DNA of 64,000 nt from Thermohalobaculum sp964576075 (GCA_964576075.1 CAZNTX010000008.1:1-64000); one strand, 5' to 3'. Shown: positions 1-8,632, counted from the first letter of the stretch. Translations and numbers: made by a program. Notes: generated from the letters alone by a model not told the origin.

Positions 1-50
1 GGTGGGTGGGTGGGGGAGGCGGCGGGCCGTCGGACTGGCCGGCCGCCGGC
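1..50. other. G-rich partial repeat at window edge
   Basis: The first 16 bases are runs of G separated by T (GGTGGGTGGGTGGGGG). Read on the minus strand, this lies just downstream of the UPF0301 gene and gives CCCCCACCCACCCACC. This resembles the start of the loop in the inverted-repeat elements at 16590, 27518 and 42744, and has the same orientation relative to the upstream gene. The second arm would lie outside the window, so membership of the family is only a suspicion. Confidence 0.3.
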
Positions 51-680
51 TCAGGCGCTGCCGCCGGCGGAGAGGAGCGCGGGGTTGACGCCGATCTTCG
101 CCAGCGCCCGCTCCCATTTGCTCTCGTTCTCCGCGTCGAAGAGGAGGCCCTGGTCCGGCGCGCAGTAGAGCCAGCCGTTCATCTGGATCTCCTGCACGAG
201 CTGGCCCGGCGCCCATCCGGCATAGCCGAGGGCGACCATGGCCTGGCGGGGCCCGCGGCCTTCGGCCATCGCGTGCAGGATGTCGAGCGTGGCGGTCATG
301 GAGGTCTCCTCGTCGACCACGAGGGTGGCTTCTTCGGAACGATAGTCCGAGGAGTGCAGCACGAAGCCGCGCCCGGTCTCCACCGGCCCCCCGAAGCGGA
401 CCCGCTGGCGCGCCACCGGGCCCTCGGCGGTGATCGAGAGCCGCTCGAACAGGTCCTTGAGCGCGAGCGTCTCCGCCGGTTTGTTGACGATGAGGCCCAT
501 GGCGCCGTCGGCCGAATGGGCGCAGAGAAACACGAGCGTCTTGTGGAAGCGCGGGTCCTGCATGCCGGGCATGGCGATCAGGAGCTGGCCCGCGAGGAAG
601 TCCGACCGGGCGATGTCCCCAGCCGACGCGGGCTCGTCGGGCCGAGAGGGCGGCGGGCGGTCGTCCTCGGGGTCGCTCAT
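51..680 (-). CDS. YqgE/AlgH family protein (UPF0301)
   Basis: A 209-aa protein of the YqgE/AlgH (UPF0301) family, a widespread cytosolic family of uncertain biochemical role. Family hallmarks are the LLIAMPGM block at residues 33-40, the GLIVNKP block some 25-30 residues further on, FGGPV in the middle and the GYAGWAPGQL segment towards the C-terminus. In-frame ATGs also occur at 686 and 704. None has a clear Shine-Dalgarno sequence, so the true start may be up to 8 codons upstream. It is divergent from the DsbD-like gene, with only about 70 bases between them. Confidence 0.9.
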   Translation of the reverse strand: MSDPEDDRPPPSRPDEPASAGDIARSDFLAGQLLIAMPGMQDPRFHKTLVFLCAHSADGAMGLIVNKPAETLALKDLFERLSITAEGPVARQRVRFGGPVETGRGFVLHSSDYRSEEATLVVDEETSMTATLDILHAMAEGRGPRQAMVALGYAGWAPGQLVQEIQMNGWLYCAPDQGLLFDAENESKWERALAKIGVNPALLSAGGSA

Positions 681-752
681 CGGCATCGGGGTGGCAGCGT
701 GCATCTCGAAGGTGTTATGGGTCGAGCCCGGAGCGTTGCATATATCCCGGCC

Positions 753-1562
753 ATGTTCACGAGAAAAAACACCGCCGCGGCCGCGGCCCTGGTCGCGCTC
801 GCGCTCGGTCCCTGGGCCGGGGCGCAATCCATCGTCTCCACCGGGGGCTCGATGCTCTCGGCCGAGATCCTTCCGGGCCAGCGGTCCGGCGACGGGCGGG
901 TCGCGGGGCTCCGCCTCGAGATCGCGCCCGGTTGGAAGACCTATTGGCGGGCGCCGGGGGAGGCCGGGGTGCCGCCGAGCTTCGACTGGGCGGGGTCGGA
1001 CAATCTCGCCGGCGTCGAGATCCGCTGGCCGCGGCCCGAGGTGTTCGAGAGCTTCGGGATGCGGACGATCGGCTATTCCGGCGAGGTGGTTCTGCCGCTC
1101 GAGATCGCGCTCGAGGACCCCGGGCGCCCGCTCCGGCTCGCGCTCGCGCTGACGGCGGGGGTGTGCCGCGAGGTCTGCCTCTTCGAGGAGATCCGGCTGG
1201 CGGCGGAGATCCCGCCCGACGCCCTGGGCGGGTCGGCGGAGATCGCGGCGGCGCGCGCGGCGGTGCCGGGGCGGCCGGCGGCGGTCGGTCCGGTGGTCTG
1301 CGCGATCCGCGGCGCGGGCGCCGAGCGCCGGTTCGAGGCGGAGATCGGTCTCGCGGCCCCCGTCTCCGACCCCCTCGTGGTGCTCGAGGGGCCGGAGGGG
1401 GTCTGGTTCCATGGGGTGGAGACGCGCGCGGCGGCGGACGGGCTCGCCGTCGACGCGGCCCTCGCGGTCGAGGAGGGGGCCTGGGTCGCGCGCGACGAGA
1501 TCCGGCTCACTCTTTTCGCGGAGGGCCTGGCGGCGGACATCCGGGGCTGCGCGGCGCCCTGA
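753..1562 (+). CDS. Stand-alone DsbD N-terminal domain protein, exported
   Basis: A 269-aa protein with a signal peptide (residues 1 to about 25, ending AGAQS) followed by a domain like the periplasmic N-terminal (alpha) domain of the thiol:disulfide interchange protein DsbD. The cysteine pair CREVC at about residue 145 is where DsbD-alpha keeps its redox-active cysteines. The membrane (beta) and thioredoxin (gamma) domains of DsbD are absent. It must therefore take electrons from another membrane partner, or serve as a thiol reductase or carrier for cytochrome c or copper handling; this role is inferred. It converges on rpoH with a 14-nt spacer. The start ATG lies behind a TATATCCC stretch but without an obvious Shine-Dalgarno sequence. 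Confidence 0.8.
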   Translation: MFTRKNTAAAAALVALALGPWAGAQSIVSTGGSMLSAEILPGQRSGDGRVAGLRLEIAPGWKTYWRAPGEAGVPPSFDWAGSDNLAGVEIRWPRPEVFESFGMRTIGYSGEVVLPLEIALEDPGRPLRLALALTAGVCREVCLFEEIRLAAEIPPDALGGSAEIAAARAAVPGRPAAVGPVVCAIRGAGAERRFEAEIGLAAPVSDPLVVLEGPEGVWFHGVETRAAADGLAVDAALAVEEGAWVARDEIRLTLFAEGLAADIRGCAAP

Positions 1563-1576
1563 GGGGCCGGGCCGTC

Positions 1577-2479
1577 TCAGACGTTGGCGCTCATGCCCTT
1601 TTCCTTGGCGAGTTCGCGCATCTTCTTCTGCAGCTTCTCGAAGGCGCGGACCTCGATCTGGCGGATGCGCTCGCGGCTCACCTTGTAGTGCTGGCTGAGT
1701 TCCTCGAGGGTGACCGGGTCCTCCCGCAGGCGCCGCTCGGTGAGGATGTGGCGCTCGCGCTCGTTCAGCCCCTCCATCGCCTGCATCAGAAGCTCGTGGC
1801 GGGCCTCCATTTCCTGGGACTCGGCATAGGCCATCGCCTGGTCCGCCTCCTCGTCGGCGAGCCAGTCCTGCCATTCGGAGGTGCCCTCGCTGTCGCCCTT
1901 GAGCGGCGCGTTGAGCGAACTGTCGCCGCCGGCGGAGAGGCGGCGGTTCATCGAGATGACCTCCTCCGCGTTGACGCCGAGATCCTTGGCGATCTTCTCC
2001 ACATGCTCGGGGCGCATATCGCCCTCCTCGAGCGCGCCGATCTTGCCCTTGGCCTTGCGCAGATTGAAGAAGAGCTTCTTCTGCGCCGAGGTGGTGCCGA
2101 GCTTCACCATAGACCAGGAGCGCAGGATGTATTCCTGGATCGAGGCGCGGATCCACCACATCGCGTAGGTGGCCAGCCGAAAGCCCTTCTCCGGGTCGAA
2201 GCGCTTGACGGCCTGCATCAGCCCGACATTGGCCTCGGAGATCACCTCGGCCGTCGGCAGCCCGTAGCCGCGATAGCCCATGGCGATCTTGGCGGCGAGG
2301 CGGAGATGGGAGGTCACGAGCTTGTGCGCCGCCTCCCGGTCGCCGCGATCGGCCCAGGCCTTGGCGAGCATGTATTCCTCCTGGGGCTCCAGCATCGGAA
2401 ACTTGCGGATCTCCGAGAGATACCGGCTCAGCCCCTGCTCCGGCGAGGGGGCCGGCAGGTTGGCATAAGTGTTCGACAT
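1577..2479 (-). CDS. rpoH: RNA polymerase heat-shock sigma factor RpoH (sigma-32)
   Basis: A 300-aa group-3 sigma factor. Region 2 is at about 60-120, with the aromatic AMWWIRASIQEYIL block of region 2.4. The RpoH-box signature QKKLFFNLRK follows at about 132. Region 4 is near 270, with RERIRQIEVRAF as its recognition helix. It directs RNA polymerase to heat-shock promoters and is normally controlled post-translationally by DnaK and proteases. The ATG at 2479 was preferred to the in-frame GTG at 2488 because GAGG sits just upstream of it. It lies 64 nt downstream of the pseudouridine synthase gene on the same strand, so the two may be co-transcribed. Confidence 0.97.
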   Translation of the reverse strand: MSNTYANLPAPSPEQGLSRYLSEIRKFPMLEPQEEYMLAKAWADRGDREAAHKLVTSHLRLAAKIAMGYRGYGLPTAEVISEANVGLMQAVKRFDPEKGFRLATYAMWWIRASIQEYILRSWSMVKLGTTSAQKKLFFNLRKAKGKIGALEEGDMRPEHVEKIAKDLGVNAEEVISMNRRLSAGGDSSLNAPLKGDSEGTSEWQDWLADEEADQAMAYAESQEMEARHELLMQAMEGLNERERHILTERRLREDPVTLEELSQHYKVSRERIRQIEVRAFEKLQKKMRELAKEKGMSANV

Positions 2480-2543
2480 AGGCCTCACGTCCTCTTCCTG
2501 GTCCGCCTCCGGTGAGGGGCGGTGCGCCGGTGCGCGTTACATC

Positions 2544-3632
2544 CTAACGTAAACCCTCGGCGCTCCGTCGCAACATCTCGATCAAACCCGCGAGATCGGC
2601 AGGCGGCGGCGTCTCGAACAGGAGGCGCTCGCCGGTCGCGGGGTGCAGGAAGCCGAGCCGCGCGGCGTGGAGCGCCTGGCGCGCGAAGGCGCGGATCGCG
2701 GCGGCCGCGGGCTCCGGCGTGCCCGCGGGCGGGGGCTTGCGGCGCGCATAGACCGGGTCGCCGAGGAGCGGGTGGCCGATATGGGCGGCATGCACGCGGA
2801 TCTGATGGGTGCGCCCGGTCTCGAGCCGGCAGTCGAGCCGGGCGGCGAAGGCGGCACCGGGCGGGCCGAAACGCTCGAGCACGCGCAGATGGGTGACCGC
2901 CCGCTTGCCCCCGCGGGAGACGACGGCCATGCGCGTGCGGTCCGCCCGGTGGCGGGCGATCTCGGTCTCGATGCGCAGGCCGTCGGGCTCGGCGGAGACG
3001 CCGGGCAGGCCGGCGAGGCGGGGCTCCGCCCGGTCCGGCGCGCCGCGGGAGAGGGCGAGATAGCGCCGGTCGACGCTGTGCTCGGCGAATTGCGCGGCGA
3101 GGCCCTCATGCGCGGCCTGGGTCTTGGCGACGACGAGGAGGCCCGAGGTGTCCTTGTCGATCCGGTGGACGATCCCCGGGCGCCGGGCGCCGCCGATGCC
3201 GGAGAGGCTGTCGCCGCAATGGGCGAGGAGAGCGTTGACGAGGGTGCCGCGCTCGGCGCCCGGGGCGGGGTGGACGACCATGCCGGGGGGCTTGTCGATC
3301 ACGAGGAGATGGGCGTCCTCGTGCAGGATCGCGAGCGGGATCGCCTCTGGCTGCGGCGCGGCGAGCGCGGGCGGGGGCGGCAGAATCACATAGGCGTCGC
3401 CCGCGCGGGCCTTGCGCCGGGCGTCGCGCACCGGGCCGTCGGGGCCCTCGACGGCGCCCTCGTCGAGCAGCTGGGCGATGCGGGAGCGGGAGAGGCCCGG
3501 GATCTCGGCGGCGGCGCGGGCGAGGGCGCGGTCGAGCCGCTCCCCCTCGGCCTCGGCGGGGAGGACGAGGCGCACCGCCTCGCCGGTTTCGCTTCCTCCG
3601 GGCGCGGCGCTGGCGTAGAGAGGCCCGGTCAT
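2544..3632 (-). CDS. RluA-family 23S rRNA pseudouridine synthase
   Basis: A 362-aa RluA/RluD-type pseudouridine synthase. An S4 RNA-binding domain covers about residues 20-85. The catalytic domain carries the motif HRIDKDTSG at 156-164, with catalytic Asp159. Further family signatures are RTHQIRVH and GDPVY towards the C-terminus. Its targets are uridines in 23S rRNA; RluD-like specificity is likely but not provable here. The start ATG shares its central bases with the start of the divergent DUF6476 gene (sequence CATG at 3630-3633), so both proteins begin at the same spot on opposite strands. Confidence 0.93.
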   Translation of the reverse strand: MTGPLYASAAPGGSETGEAVRLVLPAEAEGERLDRALARAAAEIPGLSRSRIAQLLDEGAVEGPDGPVRDARRKARAGDAYVILPPPPALAAPQPEAIPLAILHEDAHLLVIDKPPGMVVHPAPGAERGTLVNALLAHCGDSLSGIGGARRPGIVHRIDKDTSGLLVVAKTQAAHEGLAAQFAEHSVDRRYLALSRGAPDRAEPRLAGLPGVSAEPDGLRIETEIARHRADRTRMAVVSRGGKRAVTHLRVLERFGPPGAAFAARLDCRLETGRTHQIRVHAAHIGHPLLGDPVYARRKPPPAGTPEPAAAAIRAFARQALHAARLGFLHPATGERLLFETPPPADLAGLIEMLRRSAEGLR

Positions 3633-4035
3633 GCTCGATCCTCGCGTCAAAGAGACGGGGCCGGAGGACGATCCCTCCGACGAGCCGCCGGAGCCGCCTG
3701 CGCTCCGGCGGCTCAGATGGCTGACCACCGGACTGATGGCCGTGCTCATCCTCGGCATGGTAGCGGTGAGTGCCGCGATTGTCATCGGGCTCGGCCGGCT
3801 GTCCTCTGGCGGGGAGGCGGCGGGCCTCGCGCCGGTGGCGGCGGCGGAAATCGCGCTGCCGGAGGGCCATGCGGTGCTGGCCCTGGGGCGCAGCGGCGGC
3901 GAGGTGCTGATCCTCACCCGCGGGCCCGACGGGGCGGAGACCCTGCGCGCCATCGACGCCGAGACCGGCCGGCTCCGCTCGACGACGCCGATCGTGCGCA
4001 TCCCCTCAGGCGGCGGCGATCAGCCGGCCCGCTGA
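3631..4035 (+). CDS. DUF6476-type single-pass membrane protein
   Basis: A 134-aa protein with an acidic, proline-rich N-terminus, one transmembrane segment (about residues 31-54) and a C-terminal part of about 75 residues expected to be periplasmic. Length, topology and position beside the RluA-type synthase and rpoH match the DUF6476 family of Rhodobacterales. Function is unknown. The start codon overlaps that of the divergent synthase. Its last 30 nt overlap the 3' end of the convergent EAL gene. Confidence 0.75.
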   Translation: MLDPRVKETGPEDDPSDEPPEPPALRRLRWLTTGLMAVLILGMVAVSAAIVIGLGRLSSGGEAAGLAPVAAAEIALPEGHAVLALGRSGGEVLILTRGPDGAETLRAIDAETGRLRSTTPIVRIPSGGGDQPAR

Positions 4036-5979
4036 GCGGCGGCGGTCGTGCTCGGCGAGCCAGGCGGGGACCTCCTCGGCCGGCATCGGCGTCCCGATCG
4101 CGAAGCCCTGGAGATCGTCGCACCCCATCTCGAGGAGGAGGCGCCATTCGTTGCGGGTCTCGATCCCCTCGGCGAGCGCCTGGATGTCGAGCGTCTTGGC
4201 GAGCTGGATCATCGCCTGGGTCATCTTTCGCAGCTCCGGGCGGAGATGGATGTCGCGCACGAAGGAGCGGTCGATCTTCAGCCGGTCCACCCGCAGATGC
4301 TGGAGATGGGAGATCGCGGCGTGGCCGGTGCCGAAATCGTCGAGGTCGATATGGTGGCCGGCGCGGCGGAGCGCGGCGATGTTGGCGAGGATCGGGTCGT
4401 CCGCGCTTTCGATCAACGCCGATTCGAGGACTTCCACGGCGAGATCCTGCGGGCCGAGGCCCGCGCGGTCGAGATCGAAGGCGATCTGGTCCGGCAGGTC
4501 GGGGTCGCGTAAGTCGGTCAGCGAGAAGTTGAGCGCGATACGCGGGACGGCGTGGCCTCGCGCACGCCAATCCGCGAGCGCGGCCACCGATTTCTTTAGC
4601 ATTATTCCGGCGATCCGCCGGCCGAGATGGGCCTGGGCGGCGATGTCCAGGAAGAAGTGCGGGTTGAGCACGCCGCGGTCCGGGTGGCGCCAGCGCAGGA
4701 GCACCTCGAAGCCCGTCACGCGGCCGGTGGCGGCGTCGATCTGCGGCTGGAAATAGGGCTCGAGCTCGTCGCGCACGAGCGCTTGCAGGAGATCCTGGGC
4801 GGTCTGCCGGCGGGCGGCGAGGCGCTCGCGCATGCCATGGGAGAAATAGACGGACCCGCCCTCCTCGCGGGCGCGGGCGCGGGCGATGTCGGCATTGGCG
4901 AGGAGCTTGTCGGCCGCCTCGCCCGGGAGCGTGCGCGCGGCGATGCCGATCACCGCCTCCAGGGCGACGCTGTGCCCGTCGATCTCGATGGGGGTGCCGA
5001 GCTTCTCGATGATCTCGACGGCGAGTTCCTGGAGCTGCTCGGGATCGGTGCGCCGGGGGGTGGCGAGGACGAACTCGTCGGTGTCGACGCGGGCGACGAT
5101 GTCGGCGGCGAGGGCGACCTCGCCGAGCGTCTCCCCGGCATAGCGCAGGAGCTGGTCCCCGGTCTCCCAGCCGAGGGTGGTGTTGATCGCGTGAAAACCC
5201 GGCAGGTCTATGTGCAGGACGGCGAGCGGGTCCGTCGGGTCGAGGCGGGCCAGGGTCTGCTGGAGGTTGCGCCGGTTGGGTAGGCTCGTCAGCCCGTCGA
5301 ACAGCAGGGTTCGGGCGACTTCGGCCTTGGCGGCGGCGAGGGCGCGGCGCCGCCAATCCGCCGCATCGGCGAGGGGGCGGACGGCCCAGCGCAACACGGC
5401 GAGGAGGAGCGCCACGGCGACCGCCCCGGCGCCGAGCCAGGCGAGGCGCAGGCGGTCCGCGAGCCCTTGCGCGGCGGCCTCAGCGGCGTCGATCCGCAGG
5501 GCGATGTCGCGCCTCAAGCCCGGGCCTGCGAGGTGGCGCAGGCGCCCTGCGGCGCGGGCGGCGTCCGGCCCCTGCGGCGCGGCGGCGACGGCGCGGTCGG
5601 CCTCTGCGATCTCGGCGAGGCGGACGGTCAGCTCGCCCGCCTCCGCCCCGAGGGCCGCGCGGGCGGCCGCGGCACTCTCGGCGAAGCGGTGGATCCCGGT
5701 CTCGAGCCGGGCGCGGGAGATCAGCCGGCGCGCCGGGGTCTCGGCCTCGCGGGCGCGGAAGGCGGCGTGGCCGAGAAGCTCGGCCTCCGCGCGCACGCGC
5801 TCGAGCGAGACGAGGATCTCCGCGCGCCGCTCCTGCGCCGCCACGAGCCGCCCCCCCGCCACCGTCGCCGCCAAGAGCCCGAGCCCGCAGATGGCGATGC
5901 CGATCAGGAGCGAGAGGTGCATCCTGAGATGGAGGCGGCGGTCGTCCTCCGGTCCGGGGTTGGGCGCGGGCTGTGCCAT
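4006..5979 (-). CDS. Membrane GGDEF/EAL protein, probable c-di-GMP phosphodiesterase
   Basis: A 657-aa membrane protein with TM1 at about 22-44, a periplasmic helical stretch of about 135 residues, TM2 at about 179-199, then GGDEF (about 225-385) and EAL (about 395-645) domains. The GGDEF motif is degenerate (VDTDEF at 298-303), so cyclase activity is unlikely. The EAL domain keeps the EVL motif at residue 425, LDDFGTG, LKIDRSFV and LAEGIET, so c-di-GMP hydrolysis is probable. One asparagine block reads NFS instead of the usual NVS. An alternative upstream ATG exists at 6009. The stop overlaps the DUF6476 gene. Confidence 0.88.
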   Translation of the reverse strand: MAQPAPNPGPEDDRRLHLRMHLSLLIGIAICGLGLLAATVAGGRLVAAQERRAEILVSLERVRAEAELLGHAAFRAREAETPARRLISRARLETGIHRFAESAAAARAALGAEAGELTVRLAEIAEADRAVAAAPQGPDAARAAGRLRHLAGPGLRRDIALRIDAAEAAAQGLADRLRLAWLGAGAVAVALLLAVLRWAVRPLADAADWRRRALAAAKAEVARTLLFDGLTSLPNRRNLQQTLARLDPTDPLAVLHIDLPGFHAINTTLGWETGDQLLRYAGETLGEVALAADIVARVDTDEFVLATPRRTDPEQLQELAVEIIEKLGTPIEIDGHSVALEAVIGIAARTLPGEAADKLLANADIARARAREEGGSVYFSHGMRERLAARRQTAQDLLQALVRDELEPYFQPQIDAATGRVTGFEVLLRWRHPDRGVLNPHFFLDIAAQAHLGRRIAGIMLKKSVAALADWRARGHAVPRIALNFSLTDLRDPDLPDQIAFDLDRAGLGPQDLAVEVLESALIESADDPILANIAALRRAGHHIDLDDFGTGHAAISHLQHLRVDRLKIDRSFVRDIHLRPELRKMTQAMIQLAKTLDIQALAEGIETRNEWRLLLEMGCDDLQGFAIGTPMPAEEVPAWLAEHDRRRSAGRLIAAA

Positions 5980-6014
5980 GCGACGAGCCTCTGCCGGCCC
6001 GCTTAACATCGGGT

Positions 6015-7010
6015 TTATCCGGGGGGGTCCGGCAGGTCGCGCCAGGCGGGCAGGCCGGGGGCGCTCTCGGCGTCGCGCACCCCGCGCATGATGGCCCGCG
6101 AAAGGCAGTCCGCGGCGAGCGCGCCGAGCCGGTGGAGCGCCGCCGCGTCCGCCGGCGCGCCGCGGCCGGTGGAGAGCGCGAAGACCACGTCGCCGTCGAG
6201 CGGCGCATGGGCCGGGCGGATCGCGCGGGCGAGGCCGTCCTGCGCCATCACCGCGAGGCGATGCGCCCCCTGCCGGTCGAGGGCCGCGTCGGTCGCCACC
6301 ACGGCGAGGGTGGTGTGCCCGGCCCGCCCGGGCGGGGGCGGGGGCGAGAGATCGGCCGGCGCGCGGGCTGGCGGGCGTTGGCCGCCGAGCTCGCCCGCCA
6401 TCTCGAGCCACCAGGTCCAGAAGGTCCGGGTGCCGGGCATCAGCGCCTCGCCGAGGGCGTTGACCGCGGCGAGGGCGCCGACCGTGACCGCCCCGTCCAC
6501 CACCGAGGCGGTGCCGAGCCCGCCGCGCATCCGCCCGCCGCCGAGGCTCGCGCCCGTGCCCGCGCCGACGCTCCCGGTCTCTCCCGACCGACCGGCGGCG
6601 GCGCAGGCGGCGCGGCCGAGCTCGCGCCAGAGCCCTGGGGGCGTCTCGGGCCCGGGCCCGGTCAGCAGATCGAAGAGGATCGCCGCCGGCACGATCGGCA
6701 CCCGCGCCGCGCCCACCTCGAAGCCGACGCCGCGCTCGGCGAGCCAGTGCATCGCCCCGTCCGCCGCCGCCAGACCGAAGGCCGAGCCGCCGGAGATCAC
6801 CACCGCATGGACCCGCTCGACCGTGCGCCCGAGGCCGAGAAGGTCGGTCTCCCGCGTCCCCGGCCCGCCGCCGCGGACATCGACCGCAGCGACCGCGGGG
6901 GCATCGGGCAGCACCACCGTCGCCCCCGTCAGCCGGTCGCGGTCGGTCGCGTGGCCGACGGCGAGGCCGGGGACGTCGGCGAGCGCGTTGAGCGGGCCTG
7001 GCGCGAGCAT
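6015..7010 (-). CDS. P1 family peptidase (DmpA/NylC-type aminopeptidase)
   Basis: A 331-aa member of peptidase family P1, Ntn-fold enzymes that activate themselves by internal cleavage. Typical blocks are ALADVPGLAVGHATD at the start, VVISGGSAFGLAAADG at about 70-85, and a GTGASLGGGRMRGGLGTAS stretch around 150-170. The likely cleavage and nucleophile region is HTTLAVVATDA near residue 238, where the first Thr after the cut acts as nucleophile in relatives such as NylC. Substrate is unknown. It follows the EAL gene on the same strand but is transcribed before it, with a 35-nt spacer. Confidence 0.85.
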   Translation of the reverse strand: MLAPGPLNALADVPGLAVGHATDRDRLTGATVVLPDAPAVAAVDVRGGGPGTRETDLLGLGRTVERVHAVVISGGSAFGLAAADGAMHWLAERGVGFEVGAARVPIVPAAILFDLLTGPGPETPPGLWRELGRAACAAAGRSGETGSVGAGTGASLGGGRMRGGLGTASVVDGAVTVGALAAVNALGEALMPGTRTFWTWWLEMAGELGGQRPPARAPADLSPPPPPGRAGHTTLAVVATDAALDRQGAHRLAVMAQDGLARAIRPAHAPLDGDVVFALSTGRGAPADAAALHRLGALAADCLSRAIMRGVRDAESAPGLPAWRDLPDPPG

Positions 7011-7120
7011 GGGGCCTCCTCCGGGGGGCTGCGGGGCCGGTGGCTGGGGCGCTTGCGCGGAGCCTCCGCGCGCGCCTAGGCTCGAGGCATACAGACTGAC
7101 GACCCGGGAGGAGACGCGAC

Positions 7121-7510
7121 ATGATCGGCCGGGCGCTCGCCGTCGCCATCGCCGCGGCGGCCGTCCCGCCCCCCGCCGCCGCCGAGGACTGGGCGCCGGG
7201 GGAGCGGCTGAGCTTCGTCCATTGCGGGCGCTGCCACGTGATCGGGGAGCGCAACCGATGGGGCGGGATCGGCTCCACGCCGGGCTTCGCCGTCATCCGC
7301 ACCTGGGCGAGCTGGGAGGAGAAGATGCGCGGGTTCTACGCGCTCAACCCCCATCCCGCCTTCACCCAGATCCCCGGCGTCACCGCGCCCTTCCCCGAGG
7401 CGCGCCCCTCCCCGATCGCGCCCGTGGAGCTCACCCTCGAGGAGCTCGAGCGGATCGTCGACTATGCCCGGACGGTCGCCCCGGCGGAGTTGGGCGCACC
7501 GATTCGCTGA
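7121..7510 (+). CDS. Small periplasmic c-type cytochrome
   Basis: A 129-aa exported protein with a signal peptide ending AAA at about residue 21. A single haem-attachment motif CGRCH sits at residues 35-39. A methionine in EEKMRGF at about 70 could be the axial ligand. It ends in a helical segment (LTLEELERIVDYA) typical of class I cytochromes c. A GGGAGGAG ribosome site precedes the ATG. No oxidoreductase partner is adjacent, so its electron-transfer role cannot be assigned. Confidence 0.8.
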   Translation: MIGRALAVAIAAAAVPPPAAAEDWAPGERLSFVHCGRCHVIGERNRWGGIGSTPGFAVIRTWASWEEKMRGFYALNPHPAFTQIPGVTAPFPEARPSPIAPVELTLEELERIVDYARTVAPAELGAPIR

Positions 7511-7515
7511 GGCGC

Positions 7516-8490
7516 TCAGTCGCGCGCCGGGCGGGGGGCGGCGGCGCGGGCGAGCCGGTCGTTGATCGCCCGGCCGAGCCCGGTCATCGGGATCTCGGCC
7601 ACCGCGATGATCCCCCGCCCGCCGATCGCCGAATCGAGCGCGCGCAGATGGGCGAAGAGATTGGCCGCCGCCTCCTGCAGATCTCCCCGGCGCGAGAGCG
7701 TCAGCGCGGGGCCCGAGACGCCGGGGGGCACCGGCCCGAGCCCGAGCCAGGCCTCCCCCGGCCGGGGCTGCGTCGCGCCGAGGCGGAGGCGGGCGCCCGG
7801 GGCGTAGTGGCTCGCGAGCTGTCCCGGGGCGCTGACCGCCTCACCGCGCCGCGCCGCGAGGGGGGCGCCGAGCGCCTCCTCGATCCGCTCGGCCGGGATG
7901 CCCCCCGGGCGGAGCAGCACGGCGCGCTCCCCCTCGAAGCCGAGGATCGTCGATTCGAGCCCCACCCGGCAGGGCCCGGCATCGAGCACTGCGGCGATCC
8001 GCCCCTGCAGCCCGTCGAGCACATGCGCCGCCGAGGTGGCGCTCACCCGCCCCGAGGGGTTGGCCGAGGGCGCCGCCACCGGTCCGCCGACCGCCGCGAG
8101 CAGCGCCTGCGCCGCCGGATGCGCCGGCACCCGGAGCGCCACCGTCGCGAGCCCCGCCGTCGCCGCCTCGGCGAGGCGGGCGCCCGGGCGGCGCGGGGCG
8201 ACGAGGGTGAGCGGCCCCGGCCAGAACCGGCGCGCGAGCCGCCGGGCCGCCGGGGGCAGGAGGGCGATCTCCTCCGCCGCCCGCGGCTCGTCCAGATGCA
8301 CGATCAGAGGGTTGTGCGCCGGCCGCCCCTTCGCCGCGAAGATCGCCGCGACGGCGGCGTCCGACCGCGCATCCGCGCCGAGTCCGTAGACCGTCTCCGT
8401 CGGGAAGGCGACGATCGCGCCCGCCCGGATCAGCGCCGCCGCCTCCGCGATCCCCGCGGCATCGTCCGCGAGCCTCTTCGTCTCCGCCAT
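7516..8490 (-). CDS. L-threonylcarbamoyladenylate synthase, Sua5 type
   Basis: A 324-aa enzyme making threonylcarbamoyl-AMP from Thr, bicarbonate and ATP for the t6A modification of tRNAs. The YrdC domain (about 12-200) has PTETVYGLGAD, KGRPAHNPL at 54-62 and SANPSGRVS near 143. A C-terminal Sua5 domain (about 225-320) makes this the long Sua5 form rather than the short TsaC. It converges on the cytochrome gene with a 5-nt spacer. Confidence 0.93.
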   Translation of the reverse strand: MAETKRLADDAAGIAEAAALIRAGAIVAFPTETVYGLGADARSDAAVAAIFAAKGRPAHNPLIVHLDEPRAAEEIALLPPAARRLARRFWPGPLTLVAPRRPGARLAEAATAGLATVALRVPAHPAAQALLAAVGGPVAAPSANPSGRVSATSAAHVLDGLQGRIAAVLDAGPCRVGLESTILGFEGERAVLLRPGGIPAERIEEALGAPLAARRGEAVSAPGQLASHYAPGARLRLGATQPRPGEAWLGLGPVPPGVSGPALTLSRRGDLQEAAANLFAHLRALDSAIGGRGIIAVAEIPMTGLGRAINDRLARAAAPRPARD

Positions 8491-8615
8491 CCTTGCGCGC
8501 GCGCCCTCCGGTCCCGCGGCCGACGGTCACGATCCGCCCGCCCGGCTTGCCCTCCTCCGCCCCCGCGAGATATCCGAGGTAGCCCCATGGCGCGGCGCCC
8601 GCAAGCCGCCGGGCG

Positions 8616-8632
8616 CGGCCCGTTGCGGGCCG
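8616..8632. other. Short perfect hairpin upstream of the acyl-CoA dehydrogenase operon
   Basis: A CGGCCCG stem with a TTG loop pairs perfectly (7 bp) in the 242-nt divergent spacer between the Sua5 gene and the dehydrogenase operon. It could be an operator or simply reflect base composition. Confidence 0.25.

Noticed and set aside
298..330. The GGDEF-type proteins in the window as active diguanylate cyclases
   Set aside because: Only one GGDEF domain exists (gene 4006-5979) and its motif is degenerate (VDTDEF), so cyclase activity was not claimed.
6..752. Long open frames on both strands over the UPF0301 gene, giving apparent 500-700-aa proteins
   Set aside because: They are high-GC shadow frames. 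Only the stretches matching UPF0301 (minus) and the DsbD-like protein (from 753) show domains and proper starts.
6331..6360. C/G-run sequence resembling the hairpin outer arms
   Set aside because: It lies inside the P1 peptidase coding region, encodes a proline-rich loop and has no complementary arm.
5980..7302. Upstream extension of the EAL protein frame to over 1000 aa
   Set aside because: The extension is Arg/Ala/Pro-rich without homology and runs antisense-frame through the P1 peptidase gene. The EAL protein starts at 5979 with a normal membrane helix.
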